Assembly: GCF_900660715.1 (NCBI RefSeq)
Contig: NZ_LR215047.1
Span: forward strand, 310,001-374,000
Length of the DNA: 64,000 nucleotides
Reading direction: 5' to 3'
Source of the DNA: Metamycoplasma arthritidis
Lineage (GTDB): Bacteria > Bacillota_I > Bacilli_A > Mycoplasmatales > Metamycoplasmataceae
Shown in pieces: positions 33,701 through 44,248 of this stretch (position 1 is its first letter; the number at the start of each line of letters is the position of its first letter). The position numbers and the translations under genes were made by a program. Under the pieces are notes generated by a model. It saw only the letters and a list, made by a program, of their open reading frames with translations. It searched no databases and had not been told where the DNA came from.

Positions 33701-34582
33701 CTAGATGTTAATAAACTCTTTTAAAGATAGAAATTCATGATCCAAATTCGGATTTTGCAAAATTAAGGCTTTAATTAAATTAAACATCAATGCCACTACT
33801 GTTAGGGGTCCAACTCCACCGGGAACTGGTGTGATGTAACTGGCTTTTTTAAAACAAGAAGCAAAGTCTAAATCACCATGGATTGTCTTACCTTGACGAT
33901 GAATGCCGACGTCAATTAAAACAGTACCATTAGCTAATTGGTCGGCCGTTACTGATTGATACACCCCAGTAGCAACTATGACAATTTTTGCTTCATGTAA
34001 GTCATCTTTAGGCGTGTCTTTAACATATGTTTTAATTGTATTATTTTTAAAATTGCTTAAATATTTAGCCAATGGTTTTCCGACAATATTGGACTGACCC
34101 ACTAAAGCAATCACGGTGGAACGGAAATTAATGTTGTAATGTTTTAATAGCAAAATGATGCCTTTAGGCGTAGCAGAAAGGAAGTTATCTTTGCAATTAT
34201 AATTTGAAGCTAGATTGTATGAGCTAAGCCCATCGATGTCTTTTTCTATAGGAATGTTGTCAAGAATTTCTTGAAGATTCTCAATTCGATTAGAAACTAG
34301 TGGTAGTTGAACAATAATGCCAGTTACTTCAGCGGCGGCGTTTCTTAAAGTGCCAATTATTTCATCTTGTGTACTATTTTCTGGCATTTTTACCAATTTG
34401 GTTAAAAACCCTAAAGATTCAGCTACTTTTAATTTATGAGCGACATAGATATTAGAATCTTCTTTATTGCCAACTTGTAAAATCCCAAGAATTGGCTTAG
34501 GGCCTCGATACGCCGAAAATGCCATTGCAATCTTAGCTTGCAATGCCTCAGAAAGTCGTTTGCCATCAAGAATAACTGGCAT
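33701..34582 (-). CDS. folD: Methylenetetrahydrofolate dehydrogenase/cyclohydrolase FolD
   Basis: A bifunctional one-carbon enzyme (293 residues) interconverting 5,10-methylene-, methenyl- and 10-formyl-tetrahydrofolate. The catalytic lysine motif is SNIYVAHKLKVAESLG (about 61-76). The folate-site segments are IIVQLPL and PIEKDIDGLS, the NADP site is ALVGQSNIVGKP, and the C-terminal signature is YITPVPGGVGPLT. I chose ATG 34582 (MPVILDGKRLSEAL), 4 nt after the stop of the upstream small gene; the longer reading would overlap that gene. Confidence 0.95.
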   Translation of the reverse strand: MPVILDGKRLSEALQAKIAMAFSAYRGPKPILGILQVGNKEDSNIYVAHKLKVAESLGFLTKLVKMPENSTQDEIIGTLRNAAAEVTGIIVQLPLVSNRIENLQEILDNIPIEKDIDGLSSYNLASNYNCKDNFLSATPKGIILLLKHYNINFRSTVIALVGQSNIVGKPLAKYLSNFKNNTIKTYVKDTPKDDLHEAKIVIVATGVYQSVTADQLANGTVLIDVGIHRQGKTIHGDLDFASCFKKASYITPVPGGVGPLTVVALMFNLIKALILQNPNLDHEFLSLKEFINI

Positions 34583-34586
34583 AGAA

Positions 34587-34763
34587 TTAGCTTTTCCGAA
34601 AGCTACCTTCTTTGCTTTGTACCAAAACACTAGTGGTGTCGCTTAGGCTTTTAGCATAGTCCATCGCTTCTTTTTGGGTTTTAAATGTTTTTAGCGCACG
34701 TTTGCCTTTTGGATTTTTAACTGCTCAACCATTTTCATGATTAACAACGTAACGAACTGGCAT
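34587..34763 (-). CDS. DUF2188-type small protein
   Basis: A 58-residue protein beginning MPVRYVVNHENGWAVKNPKG and containing KTFKTQKEAMDYAKSL, the typical DUF2188 pattern: two beta-strands with a WAVK motif, then a helix. One of its Trp codons is UGA. The start follows GAAAGGAAAAT. It lies 4 nt before folD, so it is almost certainly co-transcribed. The function of the family is unknown. Confidence 0.85.
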
Positions 34764-34882
34764 ATTTTCCTTTCTTATAAGCAATTATTGTGATTTTGTA
34801 TTTGTTAAAGTCATTTAAATAATATTATAAAGAAAATAAAATTTTCTCCTACTTTAATTAATGTAAATAATTAAAAAAAAAT

Positions 34883-34912
34883 AAAAACCGCAAACTATCA
34901 AATGCGGTTTTT
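34883..34912 (-). terminator. Terminator after tRNA-Ile
   Basis: A perfect 9-bp stem AAAAACCGC / GCGGTTTTT with a long T run on the - strand (after 34883). It ends the rplM-rpsI-tRNA-Ile transcript. Confidence 0.85.
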
Positions 34913-34928
34913 GATCAATTGCTTGAAA

Positions 34929-35005
34929 TGGTGCGAACGAATGGACTTGAACCATCGACCTCACGATTATCAGTCGTGTGCTCTAACCAGCTGAGCTACG
35001 CTCGC
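34929..35005 (-). tRNA. tRNA-Ile (GAT anticodon)
   Basis: A 77-nt cloverleaf on the - strand, including an encoded CCA. The acceptor pairs GCGAGCG with CGTTCGC. The D-arm reads GCTCAGCTGGTTAGAGC, the anticodon stem-loop CGACTGATAATCG reads GAT, and the T-arm contains GGTTCAAGTCC. It lies 48 bp after rpsI, probably on the same transcript. Confidence 0.95.
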
Positions 35006-35053
35006 AGATTAATGGCAATTTGATTTTGCCATTATTACATATAAAAGTATATA

Positions 35054-35452
35054 CTAACGTTTTGAGAATTGTCTTGCTCTTCTAGCTTTTCTTAGACCGA
35101 ATTTCTTACGTTCTTTGACTCTTGCATCACGGGTTAAGAATCCAGCATCTTTTAATTTATTACGATATTCATTATTTGAAGCTTCTAATAAAGCACGGGC
35201 GATTCCTAATCTAATTGCTCCAGCTTGGCCTGTTAAACCACCGCCATTAACTTTAGCAATAACATCAAAGGTTCCTTGGGTTTCTGTTACGGCAAATGGG
35301 CTAAGAGCATCTTTAATTAAAATATCAGAATTTAAATATTGTTTTGCTTCTTTAGTATTGATTGCAAAATTTCCTTTACCAGGAACGATGTAAACTCTCG
35401 CAACTGACGATTTACGCCGACCTAGTCCATAGTATCTAATTGCTTCTGCCAT
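35054..35452 (-). CDS. rpsI: 30S ribosomal protein S9
   Basis: A 132-residue S9. The N-terminal [16 protein letters not shown] and the C-terminal tail [16 protein letters not shown], which contacts P-site tRNA, are diagnostic. The ATG overlaps the rplM stop by 1 nt (TAATG), giving translational coupling. Confidence 0.98.
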   Translation of the reverse strand: MAEAIRYYGLGRRKSSVARVYIVPGKGNFAINTKEAKQYLNSDILIKDALSPFAVTETQGTFDVIAKVNGGGLTGQAGAIRLGIARALLEASNNEYRNKLKDAGFLTRDARVKERKKFGLRKARRARQFSKR

Positions 35453-35886
35453 TATTTAACCTCAATTTTCATTGGTTGTTGTGCCATTTGTTTGTGATCA
35501 GGTCCGGCATAAACAAATAAGTTTCTAAATTGTTTGCGACCTAGTGCAGTGTGAGGAAGCATTCCTCTAACTGCTTTTTCAACAAGCGCTTCAGGATGTT
35601 TTTGTCTAAGATCCTTCGCAGTAATTTGTTTTAGTCCCCCGGGGTAACCAGTGTGGTGGTAGTAAATTTTCTTTTCATCTTTTTTAGCAGTTAATAATAC
35701 TTCTTTGGCATTAATAACAACTACATTGTCGCCCATGTCAACATTTGGAGTAAATGTTGGTTTAGTTTTTCCTCTAAGAGTAGAAGCTACAAGAGTTGAA
35801 AGTCTACCTAATGGTACGTTGGCTGCATCAATAAGATATCATTTTTTGTCAACAGTTTCTTTTTTGACAATGGTCGTTTGATGCAT
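35452..35886 (-). CDS. rplM: 50S ribosomal protein L13
   Basis: A 144-residue early-assembly protein of the large subunit. Typical segments are [29 protein letters not shown], and [15 protein letters not shown]. The start ATG 35886 gives [10 protein letters not shown] and follows a GGAGAG ribosome-binding site. It is first in the rplM-rpsI pair. Confidence 0.97.
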
Positions 35887-35985
35887 ACTCTCTCCTTATT
35901 TTTTAAATATTTAACGTTGTGAATATAAGTAAATAATTAAATGCTTAAACATTATAGCAAACCGCAACAAATATTAATATAAAAA

Positions 35986-36648
35986 CTATACTAATTTACT
36001 AAGCATGTAAATAATTGCAGTTTCTGTTCGTAAAATGCTTTTGGTCAATGAGACAATTTTAACATTTTTTTGCTTAGCTTGTGCAATTTCGTTGAAATTA
36101 AATCCCCCTTCAGGACCGACTATTAACATCGCTTCGGCAAAATCGGGTTTAAAGGGACTTGATTTTTCATTTTCGTATGCTAAGTATTTATTTTTGCACT
36201 CAAAAGTTAAGATTTCTGAAAATGAATGAACTGTATGCAATTTTGGAATTATATTGCGAAACGATTGTTGGGCCGCTTGCTTAATAATTTTTAAATAACG
36301 ACTAATTTTATTAGTGATATTTTTATTAGCCACATCGCAATAATCAGAATAAAAAGGAATAATCTCAGATGCTCCAAGCTCGACTGATTTTTGCAAGGCC
36401 ATTTCAAAATTGGCTTGCTTAATTAAAGGAATCGCCACTATTAACTTAAATGGTAGCTCATTATTAATAGTTAATTTTTTAATAATAATTGCTAAATTCG
36501 GACCTTTAAAAGAACATTCGTAAAACTCATTTTCAAAATTAATCAAAAAATGCTCATCTTTAATGCGCACTGCTCGAAAATGTTGACAAGTTTCATCATC
36601 TAGAATAAAAGCGTCACCTGCTTTGTGATAACAAAAAAATTTATACAT
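35986..36648 (-). CDS. rsmE: 16S rRNA m3U1498 methyltransferase RsmE
   Basis: A 220-residue SPOUT enzyme methylating U1498 of 16S rRNA. It has an N-terminal PUA-like part (HFRAVRIKDEHF), KQANFEMALQKSVELGA, and the knot motifs LIVGPEGGFNFNEI and LTKSILRTETAIIYML. Length is slightly short but complete. It is divergent from ruvA, and the two promoters must share the gap 36649-36783. Confidence 0.94.
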   Translation of the reverse strand: MYKFFCYHKAGDAFILDDETCQHFRAVRIKDEHFLINFENEFYECSFKGPNLAIIIKKLTINNELPFKLIVAIPLIKQANFEMALQKSVELGASEIIPFYSDYCDVANKNITNKISRYLKIIKQAAQQSFRNIIPKLHTVHSFSEILTFECKNKYLAYENEKSSPFKPDFAEAMLIVGPEGGFNFNEIAQAKQKNVKIVSLTKSILRTETAIIYMLSKLV

Positions 36649-36696
36649 TGTTTATTTATTATATTGACAATTTTCATTTCATAAAAATTTTAAAAC

Positions 36697-36750
36697 TTTT
36701 CCTATCTTTTTCCTATCTTTAGCAAAGACACAACATAGCAATTTTATACT
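36697..36750 (+). promoter_or_regulatory. Tandem 11-bp repeat and -10 box before ruvA
   Basis: TTTTCCTATCT occurs twice in perfect tandem (36697-36718). TATACT (36745-36750) begins exactly 28 nt after the shared 20-nt core. No good -35 is present. The arrangement is identical to that before comEA. AAAGGAGAAATT before the ruvA ATG is the ribosome-binding site. Confidence 0.65.
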
Positions 36751-36783
36751 TTGATTAGAACGCATTAAAAGGAGAAATTAGAA

Positions 36784-37395
36784 ATGATAATTTATAAATA
36801 CGGAAAAATCATGCATGTTAACACTAACTATTTAATATTAGATCATAACGGTGAAGGGGATTTGATTTATGCACCTAATATTAGTCGTTTTAAAAAAGAT
36901 GAATTAAGAAAAATCTTTATTTCACAAATAGAAAATGAATACACAAAGGTTACTTACGGTTTTGATAATTTTAAAGAGCTAGTCATCTTTGAAGACTTAA
37001 TTGAAATACAAGGCCTAGGGCCCAAAACTGCTATTAGCATTTTGAACATTGGTTGAGAAAATGTCATAAATTATGTTGCTACAGCCAATAAAGGTGCTTT
37101 GGGCAAGATTCCATATGTGTCTAGCAAGATTGCTAATGCCATTATTTTTAGCTATCAAGATAAATATGCAAAATTCATGAAAAAATTAACTTCGGATGAA
37201 GCGGCTAAAATTAAAGTTCCAGCATCTTCAGAAAATGAAAATAAATTTTTAGACACAATGAAAATGCTTGGATTTAAACAACAACAAATTAAATTTGCAT
37301 TAGATAAAATTGAACTAAACGATGATATTGAAACTTGCGTTGAAAACGCCATTAAGTTAATTAGTCAGCAACAACATGAAACTAGCAGAGTTTAG
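36784..37395 (+). CDS. ruvA: Holliday junction branch migration protein RuvA
   Basis: A 203-residue RuvA that binds four-way junctions and loads RuvB. It has an N-terminal OB fold ([17 protein letters not shown]), a helix-hairpin-helix ([16 protein letters not shown], about 74-89) and a second one ([15 protein letters not shown]), then the flexible C-terminal domain III. One UGA Trp. It overlaps ruvB by 20 nt. Confidence 0.94.
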
Positions 37396-38329
37396 AGTTA
37401 AATCATTTAGTGATTTTATTGGCCAAGAGAAAATTACTAAAACTCTTAAAGTAATGATTGCTAGTGCTTCTAAATTAAAAAGGCCAATTGATCACTTACT
37501 ATTTTATGGCCCACCGGGACTAGGAAAAACTAGTTTAGCCAAAATCATTGCAACCGAAACTAAGCGTAATATTGTTTATGCTCAAGGACCACTTCTTGAG
37601 AAAAAGAGTGATATTTTAACTTTGTTAAACTCCATTAAAGAAAATGACATTATTTTCATTGATGAAGTTCACGGTATTAACCACAACTTAGAAGAGTTGC
37701 TTTATTCAGCGCTTGAAGATGGTGTAGTTGACATTCCCCTTGGCGTTGAAGGTGATAGACGTATTATGCGAATGAAACTTAAAAGTTTTTCACTAATAGC
37801 AGCCACCACTAAATTCAATTTGTTAAGCCAACCATTGAAAGATCGCTTTGGTTTTATTGGAAAATTAACTCCTTATACAGATGAAGAAATTATAAAAATT
37901 ATCACCAACTCCGCGGCAAGAAATAACATACCGATTGATGAAAAAGCTATTAAAAAAATTGCCGAACATTCAAGACAAACGCCACGTGTTGCCAATAATC
38001 TATTAAAACGGGTTTATGACTTTGCTGTTTATGAAAAAAAAGATCTCATCACTGAAAAATTAGTAAAAAAAGCATTTAAATTTATTGGCATTTTTCAATA
38101 TGGGCTAGTCTACTCACAAATTGAATATTTGAGAGTGCTACATCAAGTTTTTAACGATTCTTTTGGATCGCTTGACGCAATTTCTGGAATTATAAGCGAC
38201 GAAAAAAGTACAATTATTAATGAAATTGAACCACTACTTTTGGTTTATAAACTAATTGAAAAATCGTCGCGTGGACGAAAAATTACTGCCAATGGTATTA
38301 GATATTTAGAAGCGAATTTGACTCAATAA
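37376..38329 (+). CDS. ruvB: Holliday junction helicase RuvB
   Basis: A 317-residue AAA+ motor for branch migration. It shows FSDFIGQEKI, Walker A GPPGLGKTSLA, Walker B IIFIDEVHGI, sensor 1 AATTKF, the LKDRFGFIGKL arginine-finger region, and a C-terminal winged helix. The ATG lies inside the end of ruvA. No ruvC is seen here. Confidence 0.97.
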   Translation: MKLAEFRVKSFSDFIGQEKITKTLKVMIASASKLKRPIDHLLFYGPPGLGKTSLAKIIATETKRNIVYAQGPLLEKKSDILTLLNSIKENDIIFIDEVHGINHNLEELLYSALEDGVVDIPLGVEGDRRIMRMKLKSFSLIAATTKFNLLSQPLKDRFGFIGKLTPYTDEEIIKIITNSAARNNIPIDEKAIKKIAEHSRQTPRVANNLLKRVYDFAVYEKKDLITEKLVKKAFKFIGIFQYGLVYSQIEYLRVLHQVFNDSFGSLDAISGIISDEKSTIINEIEPLLLVYKLIEKSSRGRKITANGIRYLEANLTQ

Positions 38330-38342
38330 AAATGTAATATAT

Positions 38343-38348
38343 TATAAT
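38343..38348 (+). promoter_or_regulatory. TATAAT box 9 nt before secDF
   Basis: TATAAT ends 9 nt before the ATG of secDF, within 20 nt of the ruvB stop, and there is no clear ribosome-binding site. This again suggests a near-leaderless message. Confidence 0.45.
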
Positions 38349-38357
38349 TTTAAAATT

Positions 38358-41009
38358 ATGAAAAATAAGAAGGTAATTAATAGTAAATTAAGGTGATTCA
38401 TCAACATTTTAACGATGGTTGTTATGTTGATCACCATTATATTTGGTTCGATATTTTATCTAAAACCAAATTTGAACACGAATAGTAGTTCAATAAGTGG
38501 TATTAGTAGTACTTTAAGAATTAGAGAAACTAATAACACCAACTTAACAAATACTACCTTGCCGTCAGCTCGTGAAGTGCTAAACACAACAAAAAAATAT
38601 TTGCAAAGTGGAAATAGTGCTTCAGCTTACGATCTTAACTTATCATCAAATAACTTGATATCACTAAAAAGTTATAAAGATCGTAGCGATAAAGAAAAAG
38701 CCGATTTAATTCGTTCACTAGTTACCAAACCTTATCTAACCATTACCGACTCGGAGGGTAGACCGGTTTTCTATCGTGGGCAATTTACTTCTATATTAAC
38801 ACCAGGCGAAAGAAAAACACTCCAAGATTTTATGGACGGTGACCCCGCAGATTTTATGCCATCGCTTGAAGCAAATCCCGCTAGCGCTACCAATAAACAG
38901 GGAACGACTGGTAGAGTCAATTTAAAAATGACCAAATACGGTTGAGACCAATTTATTAGATATGCTAATGAAAATGTACTTTTAGGAATTTACAATAGAA
39001 TCTACGGTGCTCTAGCTGGGAATGCTTACATCTGAGTAAACTTAAAAGAGTTCATTAACATTGCTCAAACTCAGTTTCCAGAAGATTGAGAAAAAGCAAA
39101 ACGTAATCCCGTAAACTTTGCATATATTGGTAACGATGCAAATCCCCGAACCGAAGGTGGCAACACCAAAGATAGCAAAGATAATAATAGTGACAATAAA
39201 AATAACAACAATAATAAAAACAGAAAGACCTATCCTCCGGTTCTAAAAACTCACCAAATCAACGCTGCTAAATACTTACTAGCAGTTGCTAACCCTGTTT
39301 CTTTAAGAGCTGGTACCGCCGTTGAAACCACAATGTTTATTCCAAATAATAACAAAGATGGTTACACCGATGATCAATTAGCAAATATGATTAACTATGC
39401 GATGGCTCCTTTTAGTCTAGAAGAAGAATCAACCCACTTCATGACCACAAGCTCAACCGCAACTAATCGTTACTTAATTGTTCTAGCAATTCTATATTCA
39501 CTATTTGCCGTCTTTCTCATTAGTAGATTTAGACTATTTGGTCTATTAGCTGCTATTTGTCTTGCATTCTTCGTATTCGTGACTTTCGTAATCGTTGTCG
39601 CATTGGAAATCTTTATTAGCGTTATCGTAGCCTTGACAATTATTGTGGCATTAATTCTCGCTTTCATGTTGATTTTTAATCAACTGAATATTTTTAAAAA
39701 TGAACTGAAAAGGGGCTCGAATGTTGCTAAATCAGCAATGAGAAGTTTAAAAAGCTCATTGCTAGGTTCTTTTGATAGTACGGTTTCACTCATTATTCTT
39801 CTTATATTCGGAATCTTTATTAGTACCTCTTATAGTACGATTGCTGGGATCATAATCTTTATAGCAATCGTTAGTGGATTCTTAATAGCCAATGTTCTCC
39901 AAATGTTGCTGCTCCGAAACTTTGCTAGATCTGAAAGTTTCGATCATTCTTCAAAAGCAGTCTTTTGAGATATTAATATAAAACCAAATTCACAAACAAA
40001 AACATTTAATTCAATTAACAAATATAAAATATTCTTTATTTTATTCGCGATTTTAGTTGTAGTGGCTTTGGTTGTCTTTGCTAGTTTAGCGGTCCTTGGC
40101 AAACAAGTTACTGCCGGGCTTAATCTAACTAATGAATTAAAGCCAGCTTACCGTTATGTCCTAAAACCACAAACCGATACATTTTGATCTTTAAGTGAAG
40201 CTGAAGAAATTGTCAACTCGTTAAAATCGATAAGCGGCATTACTAGTGCTGAAGCAATCTTAGAAAATCAAGCTAAAAGTTCATACCAAGTAATTGCTAA
40301 GTCACAAACCGATTTAACTTCCGCGATTAATAATTTAAACCATCAACTAATTACTGCCGGATATGTAAGTACAAGTCAAATTATTCCAGTTAATCTAGCT
40401 GCTGACTTTGGCCTAATAATTGGCATTATATTCGGAGCTATTGCTGTAATTTCAATTTACATGGCATTCAAATATTCCCTTGCTGCAGCAACTATTTTAT
40501 GAGTTAAACAAATTATAATGATGGTTGGTTTAGCGGCATTTATGCTAATGACATATTCACCAATTAGTACCAACCTTATTGATACTTTATTAATAGCAAC
40601 TATTTTCGTGATTCAAGATAGTATTATCCATTCATCGCGTGTTAAAGATGAATTTAAAAAAGACTTGAATACTAAAAACTTTATCTATGATAATGATAAA
40701 ATCAATGAGATTTTCAAGAATATTAGCATTGAAATAGTTCCTAACCAAATAGCATTGTTACTAATCGGTTTAGTAAGTACGCCACTACTAGCGCTGTTAA
40801 TGCAAGAATTAAGTAGAACTATTGTCTTTGGTATAACCTTTGCAATCATCATCCTAGTAATAACCAATCTATTCTTAGTAACAGATATTTGAAGAAAAAT
40901 GACAATGCTAAAATTCAAACTAAAAACTAAAAGAATTGAAAGCAATTACTGAAATACACAAAAAGTTGAAGAACAAACTTTCGTCGGAATTAACGATTAC
41001 TCAAAATAA
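38358..41009 (+). CDS. secDF: Fused protein translocase SecDF
   Basis: An 883-residue fused SecD-SecF with about 12 membrane spans, using the membrane potential to pull exported proteins out of SecYEG. Helix 1 is near residues 13-35. A large extracytoplasmic domain follows (about 40-345, with a low-complexity Asn/Asp/Lys stretch near 275-295), then VANPVSLRAGTAVETTM before the SecD membrane block. SecF begins near 560. The usual SecF motif FxxGIDFxGG is degenerate (KQVTAGLNLTNEL). Many Trp codons are UGA. Confidence 0.88.
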
Positions 41010-41029
41010 AAAAGGTAGGCACTTTAATA

Positions 41030-42283
41030 ATGTTCAATCGCTTAAAAGGCACAAAAGATATTTATGGAAAAGAAGCAAAGATCTTTAATTTTATTAAAGA
41101 TGCTTTTTTTGATATTGCTAAAAAATATAACTTTGATTATATAGAAACACCAATTATCGAAGATCTTAATCTCTTTGTACGTAGCGTTGGTGAAACTAGT
41201 GATATTGTCACTAAAGAAATGTACACTTTCAAAGATAAAGGAGACCGCAACATTGCTCTTCGCCCAGAAGCAACTGCCTCTACTATTAGAGCTTTTGTAG
41301 AAAATAGAATCAATAATCTAAGTTCAAGTAAACTTTTCTATTTTGGCCCAATGTTTCGTTATGAAAGGCCTCAAAAGGGACGTTTTAGACAATTTAATCA
41401 AGGTGGCATTGAACTAATTGCTAATAAAAGCATCTTACAAGATTTTGAAGTAATTAAATTAGCCATTGACTTTCTTACCAAAATAAGAATTACTGACTTT
41501 AGTTTAGAAATCAATAACTTGGGTTCCATTGAAACTCGTAATCAATACATAAACGATCTAAAAAAATACTTTGCAAAATATCAAGATGAACTTAGCGAAC
41601 TTTCTAAATTTAGACTAGAAAAAAACGTCTTAAGAATTCTAGATGATAAAGAAGAGCAAGAAAAAGATTTTGTTAAAAATGCTCCTAAACTGTTAGATTA
41701 TTTAAGTCAAGAAGAGCGAGAAAACTTCACTAGTTTCACAGAGTTGCTAGATAAATTTGAAATTAAATATACTATTAATCCATTTTTGGTTAGAGGAATT
41801 GATTACTATGGTGATTTAGTTTTTGAATTTGTATCAACTTCAAAAGCGTTAGGGACTAAATCAACAATTCTTGCCGGCGGAAGATACGATGGCATGGTCA
41901 AAAGCTTTGAAGGACCTACGATTGGTTCAATTGGCTTTGCCTTTGGCGTTGATAGACTTAGCGAAATAATTGATTTTAACTTAGCTAATTACCCTGAACT
42001 TAATGATCAAATTGACATTCTCATTGCTTATCTAAACGAAGATGAAAAAATCGAAATTTTAAAAGCTGCTTATTTACTAAGAGAAGAATTCCGTGTCCAA
42101 ATTGTTAATGAAAAATGCGATATAAAAGATCTCTTTACTTTGAATTTCAAACTAAATCCTAAATATCTAGTTTTCAAGGAATTGGGTGCTAACAAAATAA
42201 AAATTAAAACTAAAAATGGTGAAGTGTTGTGTAATCTAAAAACGATCGAAGACTTCAAAAATGCCATTACTAATCTAAACTAA
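41030..42283 (+). CDS. hisS: Histidyl-tRNA synthetase
   Basis: A 417-residue class II synthetase for tRNA-His. Motif 1 lies near YIETPIIEDLNLFVRSVG, motif 2 is FRYERPQKGRFRQFNQ, the histidine-specific segment is VRGIDYYG with AGGRYDGM, and motif 3 is GSIGFAFGVDRLSE. The C-terminal anticodon domain is present. It lies 20 nt after secDF and 15 nt before aspS. Confidence 0.97.
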   Translation: MFNRLKGTKDIYGKEAKIFNFIKDAFFDIAKKYNFDYIETPIIEDLNLFVRSVGETSDIVTKEMYTFKDKGDRNIALRPEATASTIRAFVENRINNLSSSKLFYFGPMFRYERPQKGRFRQFNQGGIELIANKSILQDFEVIKLAIDFLTKIRITDFSLEINNLGSIETRNQYINDLKKYFAKYQDELSELSKFRLEKNVLRILDDKEEQEKDFVKNAPKLLDYLSQEERENFTSFTELLDKFEIKYTINPFLVRGIDYYGDLVFEFVSTSKALGTKSTILAGGRYDGMVKSFEGPTIGSIGFAFGVDRLSEIIDFNLANYPELNDQIDILIAYLNEDEKIEILKAAYLLREEFRVQIVNEKCDIKDLFTLNFKLNPKYLVFKELGANKIKIKTKNGEVLCNLKTIEDFKNAITNLN

Positions 42284-42298
42284 GGGAGTTTATTAATT

Positions 42299-43972
42299 AT
42301 GAAAAAAATCTATGGGGGCAAGTTACGACTTGGCGATGAAGGTAAAGCAGTTACGCTTTATGGTTGAATAGCAAACAAACGTAAATTTAAAAATCAATTA
42401 TTTATTGATTTTCGTGATTCAAGCGGCTTAGTACAACTTGTTTTTCATGATGTTTCTGACCCACTTTTAACTAAAGAAAGCTGCCTAAAAATCACTGGCG
42501 AAGTAAAAAAACGACTTGAAGCTAATTTAGAAATTCCTTCAGGCGAGGTTGAAGTGCATGTCAAAGAATATGAAATTCTTAACTCCTCTAAGCAAATTCC
42601 TTTTGAAGTTAATAAAACTAACTCTGCAAATGAAGACTTGCGACTTGAATATCGTTTTCTAGATCTAAGACAAGAAAAAATGCTAGCTAATTTAAAACTT
42701 CGGCACAAACTATTGCTAGAAATAAGAAACTACTTTGATAAAAGTAACTTCATAGAAGTCGAAACACCTATTCTTTGTAAATCAACCCCTGAAGGGGCGC
42801 GCGATTATTTAGTTCCAACTAGAAGAAAAGGCAAGTTTTTCGCCTTACCACAATCACCACAATTGTATAAACAACTATTAATGGCTTCGGGAGTAGAAAG
42901 ATACTTTCAAATTGCTAGAGTATTTCGTGATGAAGATCTAAGAAAAGACCGTCAACCCGAATTTACTCAATTAGATATTGAAATGTCATTTGGTGGCATG
43001 GAAGAGCTTTTTAGCATTTGTGAAGATATGTGAAAAGAGACATTAGGTAATTTAGGATACAAAATTAAAACTCCATTTAAACACATGGACTATTTTTACT
43101 CAATGGCACACTATGGCAATGACAAACCTGATACTCGTTATGAATTTTTAATTAACGATCTTGGCGATAGCTTAGGAGCTTTTTACCCAAAAAACACCTT
43201 TATAAAAGCAATTTTCTTCGATCGTAATATTGACGACAACTTGTCTTTAGTCAAAGAAATTTTCCAAAAAAATCAAGGCGAACAGCTTGAAGTCATTAAT
43301 CTTAATGCTAATAAAAGCCAAGATAAAAAGCTTGATATTATAAAAGAAATGGCAAAAAGTCAAGGAATTGCAAACCCTACTATCATTATTTCAAGTGGTG
43401 TTAAAGAGGAAAATGCTCTAAAAGCTTTAGGTGCTGTGCGTGTAACTTTGAATGAACTTTATAGATTGGCCAATGAAGATGAATTAAACTTTTTATGAAT
43501 TGTTAATTGACCAATGTTTGAATTTGATGAAGAATCACAAACTTGAGCACCTGCACATCATGCGTTCACACAATTTGATGAAAGTACGGTAAAATATTTA
43601 GAAACCAAAGAATATAGTAAAGTAAGAGCCAAATCTTACGACCTTGTTTTAAATGGTTTTGAGTTAGGATCAGGCTCAATTAGAATTCACGATCCCGAAG
43701 TGCAAAAGAAGATGTTTAATGTTTTAAATTTAAGCCCAAAAGAACAACAAAATAAATTTGGATTTTTCTTAAAAGCATTTGACTATGGTTTGCCTCCACA
43801 CAATGGAGTTGCATTTGGAATTGAAAGAGTACTAATGATCTTAACTAAATCAGCATCAATTAGAGATGTCATTGCTTTTCCAAAAAATGCTAAAGGGTTA
43901 GATTTACTTTCGGCTTCACCTTCTGAGGTATTAGATAGTCAATTAAAAGAATATGGTCTAAAATTAGAATAA
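42299..43972 (+). CDS. aspS: Aspartyl-tRNA synthetase (bacterial type)
   Basis: A 557-residue class II synthetase with an N-terminal OB anticodon domain (TLYGWIANKRKFKNQLFIDFRD). It has motif 1 IEVETPILCKSTPEGARD, motif 2 ARVFRDEDLRKDRQPEFTQ, a bacterial GAD insertion domain (about 290-420), and motif 3 GVAFGIERVLM. Several UGA Trp interrupt it under the standard code. The hisS-aspS order is common in Firmicutes-derived lineages. Confidence 0.97.
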
Positions 43973-43993
43973 TATAAGGAGTAAAAAACAATA

Positions 43994-44245
43994 ATGAATA
44001 AAGCAGCAGTAATTGCAATAACTACCATTCTACTTTTACTATCAGTAATCATTATTTTCATTTCATTTTTAATGTCACCTGATTCTAATAGTTTTAGTGG
44101 GGCTTTAGTTGGTAGTGGGGATCTTGATTTATTCAAGGTATCAAAAGAAAGAGGAGTGAAAAAGCTACTCAAGTGATCAATGTTTATATGTGGCATTCTG
44201 CTATTTATTTTGTGTATTGTTCTAAGAGTATTACTTCAAAGATAG
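43994..44245 (+). CDS. secG: Protein export channel subunit SecG
   Basis: An 83-residue protein with two transmembrane helices (about 5-28 and 62-80) joined by a short loop with the family-like segment FSGALVGSGDLDLF. One Trp is UGA. It sits between aspS and rnr; secG followed by rnr is a conserved pair in Firmicutes and mollicutes. It works with SecY (62352-63824). Confidence 0.88.
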
Positions 44246-44248
44246 ATC

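Noticed and set aside
36649..36783. Possible small ORF between rsmE and ruvA
   Set aside because: The frames are short and closed. The gap is explained by two divergent promoters and the tandem repeat.
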